Source: Monocercomonoides exilis (Eukaryota > Preaxostyla > Oxymonadida > Polymastigidae). Taken from it: DNA of 64,000 bases. Under the pieces are notes generated by a model. It made no database searches, was not told the origin of the DNA, and saw only the letters and a list, made by a program, of their open reading frames with translations. The stretch lies in assembly GCA_001643675.2 (NCBI GenBank), contig LSRY02000001.1:301001-365000 (forward strand), written 5' to 3'. Positions 23,289 through 33,020 of this stretch are shown here, one piece after another. The position numbers and the translations under genes were made by a program. Every line of letters starts with the position of its first letter. Within the stretch, counting starts at the first letter, position 1.

Positions 23289-23361
23289 ATTAGAAAAGAA
23301 AACAAACATTCAATTTCTTCTCTTCTTGTTGAGAGAGATGCCACTTTATGGGTCATGTCAC
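23289..23361 (+). repeat. DIRS 3' inverted terminal repeat
   Basis: The outer 24 bp (ATTAGAAAAGAAAACAAA...) are unique to this end and are complemented by 23484-23520. The inner 55 bp are identical, in inverted orientation, to the 5' ITR core. Confidence 0.9.
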
Positions 23362-23483
23362 TTGAAGTGATAAAAAGGCATGATGATATGAACTGATCTC
23401 AAAATACTTTGCGCCCTAAAAAACCGTTTTGGCGCGAGAAGAGAAAAAACATCAAAAGGGGTTGGGTAACAAAAGGGGTGGGC

Positions 23484-23586
23484 GAAGAGAAGAAATTGAA
23501 TGTTTGTTTTCTTTTCTAATTAAAATGCATAACATTTTAATTGTCAAGAAAACTTCCATTCAATTTCTTCTCTTCTTGTTGAGAGA
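23484..23586. repeat. DIRS internal complementary region (ICR)
   Basis: The left arm (23484-23520) is the reverse complement of the outer 3' ITR. The right arm (23519-23586) is the reverse complement of the outer 5' ITR (27777-27844). The arms meet at an AATT. The region begins a few bases beyond the stop codon of the recombinase gene. Confidence 0.9.
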
Positions 23587-23591
23587 AAAAC

Positions 23592-25016
23592 TTAGTTGGA
23601 AGCTGTTGCTTTGCCATCTGGACTTCGACAGAAGGAGCGGAAATCATATGTCTTGGACTCTCTTTTGGCTTGTGCCCTTGTGCGAATAATGAAAATGTCC
23701 TTTTCTTCTTCTTGACTGTGCTGTTCACCATTCAATGCGTCTTGAGTTCTATCGTCCTCTCCTGGAATATGCGACTTCTTTCCTCTTGTCCTTGTCATCC
23801 TGACGGTCTTCGTTTTTACTTCTTCCACCAACTCCTCCATAGATGCCTCAACTTCTTCACACTTGGATTCCTTTTCTGAAAGGGTTCCATCAGTGGATTG
23901 TTCTCTTTTTTCTTCCTCTTCATCACTAACTATCGGCCTTTCTTCCTTATCACAATCACCAATCTTCTGTTCCTTCATTGTTCCAGCAATTACTCGCGCC
24001 ATTGACGTTGCCAAATTGGTCCTGAAATAGTGCTTAACCAGAGTATTTGTTTTCGGTGAAAGCCTTGCAAACTTGGCAATCTGTGAAGGCGGGATTCCTG
24101 CCATTGTTAATGTTGACAAGGTTGCTGCCTTTAAAGAGTACGGCTTGAATCTCTGAGGAACTCCTGCAAGCTTCATTGCCTCCTTAGCTAACTTGCGGAT
24201 ACCCGAAGCAGTCAGTGGCTCGAATGTTGTAGTATTGAGCAGAAGTTTGTTGCTGTTCTGTTTTTGTTTTACCAGGAAATACAAATCCTTAATTGCAGAA
24301 GCTGGACAAATAAGTGGGAGATCGGGCAGAAAAGGAACTGCAATCTCTGACCGTGTGTGTGATGTTTTCAACACTGTGTCCAAATATACACCTTCCTCTT
24401 CAAACCGAGAGTTCTCCATGTTGACACGCTCCAATTCTGTAAATCTGCAGGCAGAGAAGAGCATTGTCAAGGTGATAACCTTCATTGTTAATGTCTTGAA
24501 AGATAACTTGTTGTTTGGGCCTAACTCGGTGAAGTATTTTAACAAAACATTCGGATTCCAAATCTCTGGAGCCATCTTCTTTCTTGATGTGTCGTTTCTT
24601 CGAAATGCTCTGAATAGGATCCTGATGATTGCAATATCTCCCAATGCTGTATTGAAAGCTAGAACCGAATAAAATGACACTGCTGCTCTTACCATCTGTA
24701 TAACAGAAACCTTGAATCCTCTATTCTTCATTGTCAAAAATACATCTGCGCATTTGACGGTCCAGTCAGGTAAGTTGTCTGGTATATGCCCATGGGCACA
24801 CTTCTTCCACTGGTCTGAAAAGTGTGCGAAACAGAATAGATACCCATCCCATGTCGTTTGTGCGATTCCAGCCTTGCACTCCTCGGCGAGCTCCAAGCGG
24901 ACATTTCTTTCATGAAGCGCGTGCATCCACCAGGCTTCACCTCTCTTCTTGATGGATTCAGCAAGATCACTTTCATCTTCCCTGGAGGAAGGCAGGCTCC
25001 CGTCCTCTTCATCCAT
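23592..25016 (-). CDS. DIRS tyrosine recombinase, about 474 aa
   Basis: The frame is open far upstream, but the ATG at 25016 (MDEEDGSLPS) fits the start and gives a 283-nt overlap with the RT frame. The N-terminal SAM-like core-binding part is around GIAQTTWDGYLFCFAHF; the catalytic domain includes the first arginine in LFSACRFTELERV and the nucleophile in TLVKHYFRTN. The usual H-x-x-R box appears as PYSLKAATLS, with Lys in place of Arg and no His, which may be a lineage variant. The C-terminal tail is acidic and Arg-rich. It catalyses integration of the circular element without a DDE integrase. Confidence 0.88.
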   Translation of the reverse strand: MDEEDGSLPSSREDESDLAESIKKRGEAWWMHALHERNVRLELAEECKAGIAQTTWDGYLFCFAHFSDQWKKCAHGHIPDNLPDWTVKCADVFLTMKNRGFKVSVIQMVRAAVSFYSVLAFNTALGDIAIIRILFRAFRRNDTSRKKMAPEIWNPNVLLKYFTELGPNNKLSFKTLTMKVITLTMLFSACRFTELERVNMENSRFEEEGVYLDTVLKTSHTRSEIAVPFLPDLPLICPASAIKDLYFLVKQKQNSNKLLLNTTTFEPLTASGIRKLAKEAMKLAGVPQRFKPYSLKAATLSTLTMAGIPPSQIAKFARLSPKTNTLVKHYFRTNLATSMARVIAGTMKEQKIGDCDKEERPIVSDEEEEKREQSTDGTLSEKESKCEEVEASMEELVEEVKTKTVRMTRTRGKKSHIPGEDDRTQDALNGEQHSQEEEKDIFIIRTRAQAKRESKTYDFRSFCRSPDGKATASN

Positions 25017-26929
25017 GGCCCCTCCAGAAGAATCTTGGAGCTGTAATTCAACTCCAAGCTGTAATAATTGCTCGTTCGAAGAAGGATGTCCCAATTCTGA
25101 CCCTTCCAGCTCGGCAGGAGTATAATCGCTCGAGCTTTCTCCATCTGAGCCTTTCGTATTACCATCGGAATCAGAGGTATCGGTGGATGAGCTAGAACAC
25201 ACTCGTTGCTCCAAGGAACTGTCAATCCGTCTTCGGCAATTGGACTGCCTACTCCACACCATCTTTCCACTTTGTGATTGTGTTCCGATGCAAAAGCATC
25301 GAGAGTCGGTCTCACTTTCAACTGTGCAAGAAACTCTTCGAGTGCTTCGTCCTTTATTTCGTAGTCGCCTGCCCTTTCCAATCGTGACAGCGCATCTGCT
25401 CTGTGGTTCTTTCTTCCTGGAAGATGTCGTGCTTTTATTGTCAGATTCCTCTCCTCCGTCCATTTCCATATCTTGCGTAACACTGGTCGAAGATTCTTCC
25501 CAGCGCTCCAACGATTTATGTTGTAAACCACTGAGCTGTTGTCCGAACGAAGCAACAGATGGGATATTTTGTTTTCTTGAATTGTCCGAGAAAAATGGCG
25601 AAGCGCTTGCAAAACAGCTAGTTGTTCTCTGAAGTTGGATGATTGGCGGCGGGCATAGTTGGGGAACTTGGCGTGCCAATCCATAATATTGTTGTTCACT
25701 CTGAATGTTGCACCCCATGCTGTTTCCGCAGCATCTGTCGTTAACACAGCCTGGGGAATAAACACTGGTTGTAATGTTCTCCGTCGATTCCGGCTCAACA
25801 TCCATTGCCACTCCTGCATTTCCCTCAACACTGAAGCATTCATCCTCATTGTCATGTTCCATCCGTATGTCTTCACGTTCCTCTGCAGAAGACGATGATG
25901 AGCTGCAAGGTGAAGTGACGCATCCTGGTATACGAATCTTACAGCGCTGAGCTTTCCAATTGCTGAGGCAAAATCCTTTATTCGAACTGTTTTGGCTCTT
26001 ATTGCCTTCACTCTCCATTGACTCAGCATCGCTTTGAGAGATCCCAACCTCTCCTCGCTTAATTGAACAGTGAATGTTTCTGTGTCCCATGCAAATCCCA
26101 GAAAAGCGAACTTTCTCCCCGGGGTTAATGAACACTTTTTCTTGTTGATAATCAAGCCCAGATTTTCCAAAAATCGAATCACCTCGCTTGTGATCTCTTT
26201 CAACATGTTGAAATCTTGATGCAGGAGAATCAGATCGTCCAAGTATGATATCACTCTCACTTTCCATTTTCTTTTGATTTCCGTTGTGACTTTTTTCATG
26301 ACTTTTGTGAAATACCTTGGCGCATCTGTGTAGCCGAACGGCATGCCGTTGAAAGCATAATCGATGCCTTCGAATCTGAACGTCAGATAAGGTCTGAGTT
26401 CGTTTGAAACAGGAATTAGATAATAGGCTTGAGACAAATCCATTGTCACAGCGAAGTCGTTCCTGATTATCAATTTTTCGACAGTTCTTTCGTTCTCGCA
26501 TTTGAAATGCGATTTCGTCATTGCAGCGTTCAGCATTCGGCAATCCAAAATCTGCCTCCAGGCTCCGGACTTCTTTCGAATGAGGAAAATACTGTTCCGA
26601 AATTTCACCTCTTTGGGAGGAATTCTGCTCACAATCCCTGTTTCCAGCTGCTCCTTCAATTCTTTTTGAAAAGCAATCTTTTGGTTCATGCTCATTTGCG
26701 CTGCTCCGTCCCTGGTTTTTATCTTTTCCAAACCATCTCTTGCTCTGCGATTGCGCCAATGCGCCTGGACTCCATTTTTTATTAGTTTTCCTCCGTCGAT
26801 TTTTCTCCATTCTTGAATATAGTTTGCTGTCCGACCTCCTATCTTTCCAGCCTCCAAAGTCCTTCTCGTCTGAGCTTCTTCTAATTCTTCTGCATTCCCG
26901 CGGTTCGTCCCGAGGAGCTTCTCTTCCAA
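24734..26929 (-). CDS. DIRS reverse transcriptase - RNase H - methylase-like polyprotein, 731 aa
   Basis: Domains in order: RT about residues 90-290 with RNSIFLIRKKSGAWRQILDC, catalytic MDLSQAYY (Asp about 164), GMPFGYTDAPRYFTK and YLDDL (229-233); RNase H about 390-540 with TTDAAETAWGA, a Glu in NFREQLAVLQAL, LLRSDNSSVVYNI and HLPGRKNHRADALSR; then a DAM-like segment PTLDAFASEHN ... LAHPPIPLIPMVI, the N6-adenine-methylase-like region often seen in DIRS elements, here with HPPI instead of NPPF. The frame overlaps gag by about 49 nt and the recombinase by 283 nt, all three in different frames, so expression needs separate initiation or frameshifting. Confidence 0.92.
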   Translation of the reverse strand: MEEKLLGTNRGNAEELEEAQTRRTLEAGKIGGRTANYIQEWRKIDGGKLIKNGVQAHWRNRRARDGLEKIKTRDGAAQMSMNQKIAFQKELKEQLETGIVSRIPPKEVKFRNSIFLIRKKSGAWRQILDCRMLNAAMTKSHFKCENERTVEKLIIRNDFAVTMDLSQAYYLIPVSNELRPYLTFRFEGIDYAFNGMPFGYTDAPRYFTKVMKKVTTEIKRKWKVRVISYLDDLILLHQDFNMLKEITSEVIRFLENLGLIINKKKCSLTPGRKFAFLGFAWDTETFTVQLSEERLGSLKAMLSQWRVKAIRAKTVRIKDFASAIGKLSAVRFVYQDASLHLAAHHRLLQRNVKTYGWNMTMRMNASVLREMQEWQWMLSRNRRRTLQPVFIPQAVLTTDAAETAWGATFRVNNNIMDWHAKFPNYARRQSSNFREQLAVLQALRHFSRTIQENKISHLLLRSDNSSVVYNINRWSAGKNLRPVLRKIWKWTEERNLTIKARHLPGRKNHRADALSRLERAGDYEIKDEALEEFLAQLKVRPTLDAFASEHNHKVERWCGVGSPIAEDGLTVPWSNECVLAHPPIPLIPMVIRKAQMEKARAIILLPSWKGQNWDILLRTSNYYSLELNYSSKILLEGPWMKRTGACLPPGKMKVILLNPSRREVKPGGCTRFMKEMSAWSSPRSARLESHKRHGMGIYSVSHTFQTSGRSVPMGIYQTTYLTGPSNAQMYF

Positions 26930-27735
26930 TAATCTCTCCTTGCTCCAGTGCTTCGAAACATGGACGACCGGGGTCTTCCCTGAAAAAACTGTTTTCCTCT
27001 GGTAGTTGGTGGCCTCGGGTTATATTTTTGAAAGGAACTGCTCTTTGAAGAAGCATAAATATATGCAGGTCCCTGTTGCTTCTTCTGCTCTTTTGATAGT
27101 TCTTCCAATATCTGTGCCTGACGCTGGGTCAACAGGCCTCCTGATGGTTCTGAGTCCATCTTTTCTGCTGCGCGAAAACCGAATCTTCCTTCAATTCTGC
27201 ACTTCCTTGCTTCATGAAGTGCTTGGGAAACCATTAGAATTGCGTCCTTTATCATACGTTCGTGGCTCTCTGCTTCCTCGCTCTTGACTTGAAGCGCCAT
27301 TAGCAACGCCTTAAATGTAGGATACAAGAATTTCTCTACTCGTTCACCTGCTCTGTCTAAGGCATCCCGATACCAAAATGACGTTCTGCTTGATGCTGGA
27401 GGAGATGCATGTAAAACCGGGCTGAAATCCTGTTCATTGTAGCACGTTGCAATGTCCTCCAACATCGTCTTCGGCATTCGTAAATCAAAAAGGGAAGTTG
27501 TTGGTTCGACACCAAATATTGATTTGAACAAATCATCAATACTTCGAGAATCTGTGGCTTCGGATAAGATGGGAGAAGGCTGTAGCTCTTCTTCAGCATG
27601 TGAAAAGATATTTGAAGAAACTGTTGGCATTTGTGAGCTACTGCATTGGGAACTCGTTGGCCCACTGATCTGCATAGCAGAACCAATTGAAGGTGCGAGT
27701 CCGGCTTGCAATGGAGCTTGTGGGGTGCTAAACAT
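26881..27735 (-). CDS. DIRS gag-like protein, 284 aa
   Basis: First gene of the element, starting 16 bp inside the 5' ITR. The N-terminal third is Ser/Pro/Gln-rich; the middle is helical (FLYPTFKALLMALQVKSEEA, MIKDAILMVSQALHEARK); the C terminus is basic and Arg/Ser/Gly-rich (RPPTTRGKQFFQGRPRSS), suiting nucleic-acid binding. No zinc knuckle is present. Position and character indicate the structural protein of the element. Confidence 0.75.
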   Translation of the reverse strand: MFSTPQAPLQAGLAPSIGSAMQISGPTSSQCSSSQMPTVSSNIFSHAEEELQPSPILSEATDSRSIDDLFKSIFGVEPTTSLFDLRMPKTMLEDIATCYNEQDFSPVLHASPPASSRTSFWYRDALDRAGERVEKFLYPTFKALLMALQVKSEEAESHERMIKDAILMVSQALHEARKCRIEGRFGFRAAEKMDSEPSGGLLTQRQAQILEELSKEQKKQQGPAYIYASSKSSSFQKYNPRPPTTRGKQFFQGRPRSSMFRSTGARRDYWKRSSSGRTAGMQKN

Positions 27736-27750
27736 TTTTGATCACGAAAA

Positions 27751-27844
27751 GTGACATGACCCATAAAGTGGCATCTCTCTCAACAAGAAGAGAAGAAATT
27801 GAATGGAAGTTTTCTTGACAATTAAAATGTTATGCATTTTAATT
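27751..27844 (-). repeat. DIRS 5' inverted terminal repeat
   Basis: The inverted 55-bp core matches the 3' ITR exactly. The outer 38 bp (TTTTCTTGACAATTAAAATG... to AATT on the plus strand) are complemented by the right arm of the ICR. It probably carries the element promoter since gag begins just inside it. Confidence 0.88.
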
Positions 27845-28170
27845 GAAAAAAATGGTACAAAAGAAAATGCAAAGTAGCCACAAGAATTTGCTGCGTAATG
27901 CTTGAAACGGAAATCTCTTGTTTTTTTTTTGATCCTTCCAACAGATTATTTGAAGAATGAAATTTTTTCTATTCTTCATTTTCAATTTGAATGATAGCAT
28001 TTCTAATTTTGAAATGAAATATATTTCAAATATTTGAGTGCAGAGAAAAGGGGGAACAGAAAAACAAAATGAGTGAACGGAATAGGTTTTCAGTTGTTTT
28101 TTTATGAAAAAGAATGAGACCGAAAAAAAAAAAAAACAAGTGATTGTTGAATGTTTGACAAATTTTGATA

Positions 28171-28233
28171 GAACGCTATGAGACAGGTTTGCTCCGAGAT
28201 AATGAGTATTGATCACGATTTTTGGGTGGTTTA
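28171..28233 (+). repeat. second DIRS family: 3' ITR
   Basis: Outer part GAACGCTATGAGACAGGTTT; inner part GCTCCGAGATAATGAGTATT followed by GATCACG and GGGTGGTTTA. The inner part is repeated, inverted, at 58723-58765 over about 50 bp with one mismatch. Confidence 0.65.
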
Positions 28234-28391
28234 AGCGAGAACTTCTCCCTCCCAAATATGACGTGGAAAAAAAGGGCGAGATGAGAATACAGACAAAAAC
28301 ATTTAAGCAATAAAAAGTATATTATGAATTGTCCTCTTCACTTCACCGACGACTTCGCCTTTTTGCCATGGTCTCGAAGACCAGAGGGCAG

Positions 28392-28403
28392 GGGGTATAC
28401 CCC
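28392..28403. repeat. perfect 12-bp palindrome GGGGTATACCCC
   Basis: It sits in an unusually GC-rich segment (28360-28450) between the ITR and the ICR of the second DIRS family. The corresponding segment of the intact element also carries a GC-rich inverted motif (GCGCCC ... GGCGCG, 23411-23436). Confidence 0.7.
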
Positions 28404-28822
28404 TCGGAGCTCCCTCCTGCAGGCTGTGCAGGGATCCGGTGAGGCGAAAGTTAAAAACGGAGCAGAAAGAAAAACCACTCTTGCTTTCACGAGGCGTGGA
28501 AAAGAAAACTGCGTGCACTCTGTTCTGCCTCCCACTCTTCTGCTGCATCAGCAGAGCAACCCCAATCATCACACACTGCATATTAAATGTTTAATTCTTC
28601 TCTTTGCAACTTGTTCGACAACATTTTAAGGAGTGGGATTATTCTTAAAGTTATTCATTCTTTCCATGTTTCTTTATCCAGGTTATCGGTGCACCCTTGT
28701 GACTTCGGGCGGTTGATCTTTCTTTCATCTTTTGAACATCTCGCCACTTTTTCTCGTCATCCTCTCTCTAGGATGCATCTCTTCATCACACACAGCCGCT
28801 TTAAGTCTCTCCATCCGCGTTC

Positions 28823-28925
28823 GTATTATTTCGGAGCAAACCTGTCTCACTGCGTTCAATCAATTCGCAATAGAGCGAATCGACGAACTCAAGGAGCAGG
28901 TTTGCTCCTCAATAATGAATTTTGA
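28823..28925. repeat. second DIRS family: internal complementary region
   Basis: Two inverted arms carrying GGAGCAAACCTG and CAGGTTTGCTCC flank an AATT-containing centre (GTTCAATCAATTCGCAATAG). A smaller hairpin, ATTCGC/GCGAAT, lies within the right arm. The layout matches an ICR rather than a functional RNA. Confidence 0.65.
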
Positions 28926-28987
28926 AAGCCCTTTTGTTGTATTTTTATTTTTCCTTAATTTAATATTTATTTATATATTTATAATGA

Positions 28988-29326
28988 TCAAAACCCTCCT
29001 ATCCAGCACGTCATCGTGCGGCGGATGTTAAGAGAGCCTGCGGATGAAAGTGCGGATCCTATCTCTACTCCCTCCCTTTCTTGGGGTGTTACCGAGGCGT
29101 TCTCGACCGGGAATTCGTTTCTCTTGAGTTCTTTAACATCTAATCCTGACTTTTCACACCGTGCTTCCTCCGGTCTGCGCCCTTCTTTCTCTGTTAGGCA
29201 GTGTGTTTGCTTCCAGTCAGCTCGCTTGCGCTGCTGGGAATTATGAGAGGTGTTCTCCGACGCTAGGGTGGTTGGGATGAGTTGTGTTGTGATTGAGATA
29301 TTTCTCTTTGCTTTCTCTCTTCCCAA
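28988..29326 (-). pseudogene. C-terminal tail of the second DIRS recombinase
   Basis: A charged, Glu/Arg/Lys-rich frame (REKAKRN, KEGRRPEEARCEKSG, PQEREGVEIGSAL) that ends 63 bp before the ICR, the same position and character as the tail of the recombinase in the intact element. There is no sequence similarity strong enough to be certain. Confidence 0.4.
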
Positions 29327-29822
29327 CTCGGAAAGTTTAGTCTCTTTAACTTCTTTCCTTTTCTCATATCTTCTTCACCGCCAGCTTCTGATATCATTTC
29401 TGTGCATTCTTTCATCTCTAAATTCATTTTCTCGATGCTCATTTCCTTTCTTACTTGACACTTCTCCGACTTTTCCACTTCTCCCGTTTGGGGCCCAGGA
29501 CTTTCAATTGTCTCCAGGATTTATTTCGTATCTTGAACCGGTAAACCGTAAAGTATTCCTGTGCCACTCTTGAACCCGGTCCACATTTCGTGTGTGCATT
29601 TACTGCTTTCCAAACCGAACCTTTTCTTTTCGATATGCGAATAATAACTTTATGTCTAATTCAGAACTCTGTGAAAGGATCGTGTATTTCATTCTCTCTC
29701 AGGACAGCTACTAATTATTCTATATTTTCCTGCAAATTAGCAGATTGATTCTCTCAAATATCATATGATGCGAGTTCATCTCAAAAATTCGTCTCAATCA
29801 AACAAATCCATCGTTGGAGTGC

Positions 29823-30570
29823 TCAAACAGCATCGATACGTGGGTAAAAATAAATATTTGTGACAACATTTAAAGTCTCCCCTCCTGATGTCTTTGTTTG
29901 AACCAGCGTCAGCACTGAATAATAACCAAGTGTAGTGCTTCTCAAACACATTCTTTCCAGCTCCGCTGGTCTTAACGCTCCAAAAATCATAGTGAGGATG
30001 AGGGCTCTTCTTTGGAGTATTTGTGGGTCAATGGATCTCTTTGTGGCTTCAGCCCATTTCGTGATGATTGTCAAGTCCCACATCGATTTGTATCGTTTGC
30101 CATTTCTCGTCTTATCTCCCACATAAGTCTTTAGAAATATTTCTGTGTCTTTCACATCAATCTTAGTCTCTCTGAATAGATTTATAGAATCCAGTACTTT
30201 CCGAACTGTCTGATTAATCACTCCACTTTAAAGATTCGTATTCGACAGGTTCTCAATAAATCTTGCCACAATTCACTTGGCGTCTTTTGTTGTGAGGGGG
30301 GTCAGTGCCATCCATGCTTTCTCTATCCAAAAATTGCTTAAATCTTCGCAGCGCTCTCCACGTATCTCTTTCACTCTTTTGATTTCTAAGTATTGCTGCT
30401 GCTATATCCTTTGCTCCAATGAATTCTCCCCACGCTATAAAGAGTTGACTTTCTTGGGTATTTTCCTCTCCAGCATAACGCTCATAACATCTCCTGGGGG
30501 TAACTTCCAGCCTAACCTTCTCATCTCTTTTGAGGTCAATCCAATGTTTCTCAAAAACGGACTGGCACAA
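29823..30570 (-). pseudogene. DIRS-like tyrosine recombinase, broken
   Basis: Two minus-strand frames carry the core. 30570-30253: FIGAKDIAAAILRNQKSE and RDTWRALRRFKQFLDRES (N-terminal DNA-binding part). 30221-29823: VINQTVRKVLDSI, RRALILTMIFGALRPAELER (first catalytic Arg region, compare LFSACRFTELERV in the intact copy) and LTLVQTKTSGGE. A frame change lies near 30230 and the segment with the nucleophilic tyrosine is scrambled after 29823. It is therefore inactive. Confidence 0.65.
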
Positions 30571-30743
30571 TCTCGTTTTTGAACAATTCTTTTTTTTTCT
30601 TCCTATTCAAAAAGGATGGTTTTCAAATAGTTCCGCAGGACACCGGTGCAATCGGGTTTGCAATTATATAAAGTCTTTTCGGTGCGATTGTGAGTAATAT
30701 CTCTGTAACATTTTCCAATCTCAGTGCATGGTCCTGTTTCTTC

Positions 30744-31110
30744 TTAGTCCGGCTGAGTGTGTCTATCAGCTTTTAAGCTGAGATATGCGGAGTCTTCTCC
30801 GAGTTTCATCACGCTGCACTTTGTGGCTTTTTTCTGTATCCGCCTCTCGCGGTCTTCCGAAGTCTCATTCTCTGTCTTTTCCTCGCGTTTTTTCGCAGAT
30901 TTTATTTCTTCCATTTTCTCGCGAAATTTCGCGGTTGCGATATCTTCACCTATCTCGCGAAAGTGTAATGTTTCTTTCCGTATTATCAAATCGCAATTTC
31001 TCTCAATTTCTTTCTCTCCTTATCTCGCAGTAAACTCAACTCTCTCTTCATATTAACTCTTTCGATCTTCAGAGGTTTGTTACTCCAATAATCTCGCGAC
31101 AATACATGGA
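30744..31110. other. charged minus-strand frame with clustered TCTCGCG motifs
   Basis: A minus-strand open frame (30989-30744) is Glu/Lys/Arg-rich (FREKMEEIKSAKKREEKTEN) and may be the linker before the recombinase core. The DNA has CTCGCG or TCTCGCG at least five times between 30845 and 31110, a density not seen elsewhere in the window. Confidence 0.4.
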
Positions 31111-33020
31111 TCTTTTTCCTCTCTCAGTCCCGCTTTATTTCGTGGTTTCACATTGGTGATAACTTCTCTTTTAATGAATCGTATCATTTCTAATTATAAA
31201 TTTATGATATTTCACTTTTTCAGTTTTGATATTGTGTCAAAATGCAGCATGTCTATATGGGATATTATTTTTGAGATAATATAATTGTTCATCGATACAA
31301 AAAAGCTGAGTAAAGCTGTTTTAAATCCGTTTCTGCAAAAATAATTCTCTACAGCTCATTTTTTATAAGAATTCTCAAGTTCAAATGAAATAATAGAAAA
31401 TATTCGATTCTAAAAAATTAGTTGAAAATGATCAATATGAAACATAATAAAATGATTTTGCTATCGAAATTTTCGAAATTTTTTTCTGAAACAAAACACA
31501 ACTTAAACGCGAGTCAGCATATTTTTTTTGTTTTTAAAAAAGAATGATAAAAATTATGCTGAATATCTATTACCAATTTCAGTGATTTGAATGATTAACT
31601 TTGTGATTCATGCACAGAAAAAGCATGCAGAAATGATCATTTTATTACTAACCGGAAAAAAGTTCAATTATATCCGTGTTAAAGCAAGATATTCGGGTTT
31701 GCTTATTGTTCCAAGTTTTTTTTAACAATAATAACTTTTTGTTTTTAACTGTTAAAAAACCTTATTGCTTCTGAAGAACTCAAAAGGTAATCATTCGATT
31801 TTAACGATGATAATCCTTTCACGTGTTGTTTATTTCTTTTGCACAACATCTTTGCTATTCGAACAACATCAATTAACATTCATCGCTTATTGAGAATTTT
31901 TCGAATCGTTTTTTTATCCCATGAGAAATCGCAATCATCATCGATGATATGAGACAACGAAGATTTGTCTTTATTGATCACATACTGATGATGTTTCAAA
32001 TAGGTGAATAATTGATCAAAAAAATCGAAGAAATGTTGACATTGCCAATATGTTCATTTAAAAAAAACTCACAAATGCTTTTCAGAGATTCACTCACAAA
32101 CATCGACAGACTGTGAAAAGTCCTATAAATGAAGCAGCTGTTCAACTTTTATAATCAGTCCTTTGCACACAAATGAACTCGTATTTTTCATTTGATATGT
32201 TTCAGAAAATTTCGATAGAAAAGAACTGAAACTGCACATTCTGAATATCAATTTCTTTTCACAAAATTATATTGCAATTATGCAATCTTTTTTTTTTATT
32301 TTGTCAACCTTCAATCTGTCCAAAGAAAAACAATATTCACAAATAGAAATCCATTTTTCATTTTGAAATAAAAGCGAACAAACACATAAATGGAAACAAT
32401 CAGAAAAAGATAGCTCTTATTCAAAAAACAAACAAAAAAGCCAACGAATAATCTGTAAAAAAATCACCACCAATAAATATTCGATAAATCAACGAAAAAA
32501 CAAAACGATAAATCAAAGTTTTAATTTCATAATCAACTCTTATAAATAAGATGATTAAAAAAACTAATAAAACAAGACATGCAAACTAATGGAGATCACA
32601 AAAAAAAAGCCATGACATATCGATTAATAATTAAAAAAACCAACATCACTTCAACAAAAAAAGAAAACTCATTTATGAAGCAGCAATAAAGATTCCAATC
32701 CATCAGGTTTGACGAATTCGAAAATTAAAGTAAAAAGAAGATTATGCAAATAAATCACAAAGAATCGAAAATAATCACAAAATTAAAAGTGAAATTTGTT
32801 CAGAAGTTCTGTGCCATTGCTCTTATCAAAATTTTGATCGAAAATGCTCACTTCTTTCAGCTCAAAAAAATTAAATTCAAAATTTTAAAATAAAAAATAA
32901 AAAATAAAAAATAAAAAATAAAAAAATAAAAAAATAAAAAAATAAAAAATAAAAAATAAAAAATAAAAAATAAAAAATAAATGAGATTTAATGATTGAAT
33001 ATAGCGTACAATTAATTATG
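31111..33020. other. AT-rich intergenic region
   Basis: No gene on either strand. An (AAAAAT)n/(AAAAAAT)n simple repeat fills about 32885-32985. Nothing else stands out. Confidence 0.6.

Larger units (their letters stand above)
23289..27844 (-). mobile_element. DIRS-type tyrosine-recombinase retroelement, apparently complete
   Basis: About 4.56 kb on the minus strand, with gag, RT-RNase H and tyrosine-recombinase frames. The terminal repeats are inverted: 23289-23361 (3' end) and 27751-27844 (5' end) share an identical 55-bp core running from CATTCAATTTCTTC to ATGGGTCATGTCAC, but their outer ends differ. An internal complementary region at 23484-23586, just after the recombinase gene, joins the complement of both outer ends at an AATT. 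This is the diagnostic DIRS arrangement, thought to template formation of a circular intermediate that the recombinase inserts. No stops or frameshifts are seen in the three genes and the ITR cores are identical, so the copy looks young. Confidence 0.93.
28168..30990 (-). mobile_element. 3' half of a second, degenerate DIRS-like element
   Basis: From left to right: an ITR-like sequence at 28171-28233, an ICR-like sequence at 28823-28925, the charged tail of a recombinase frame ending at 28988, and the recombinase core at 29823-30570. This is the same order as at the end of the intact element. The left arm of the ICR is the complement of the outer ITR (GAGACAGGTTTGCTCCGA against CGGAGCAAACCTGTCTCACT). 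Its right arm is the complement of the 5' end seen at 58723-58810. No gag or RT lies to the right, so the copy is 5'-truncated and its frames are broken. Confidence 0.7.

Noticed and set aside
23592-27056. A single 1154-residue recombinase protein covering most of the DIRS element
   Set aside because: Only the last 474 residues look like recombinase. The upstream part is an accidental open frame antiphase to RT and gag, and an ATG at 25016 fits the start.
28823-28918. Structured non-coding RNA with an 11-bp stem and inner hairpin
   Set aside because: The inverted arms are explained as a DIRS internal complementary region: each arm matches a different element end.
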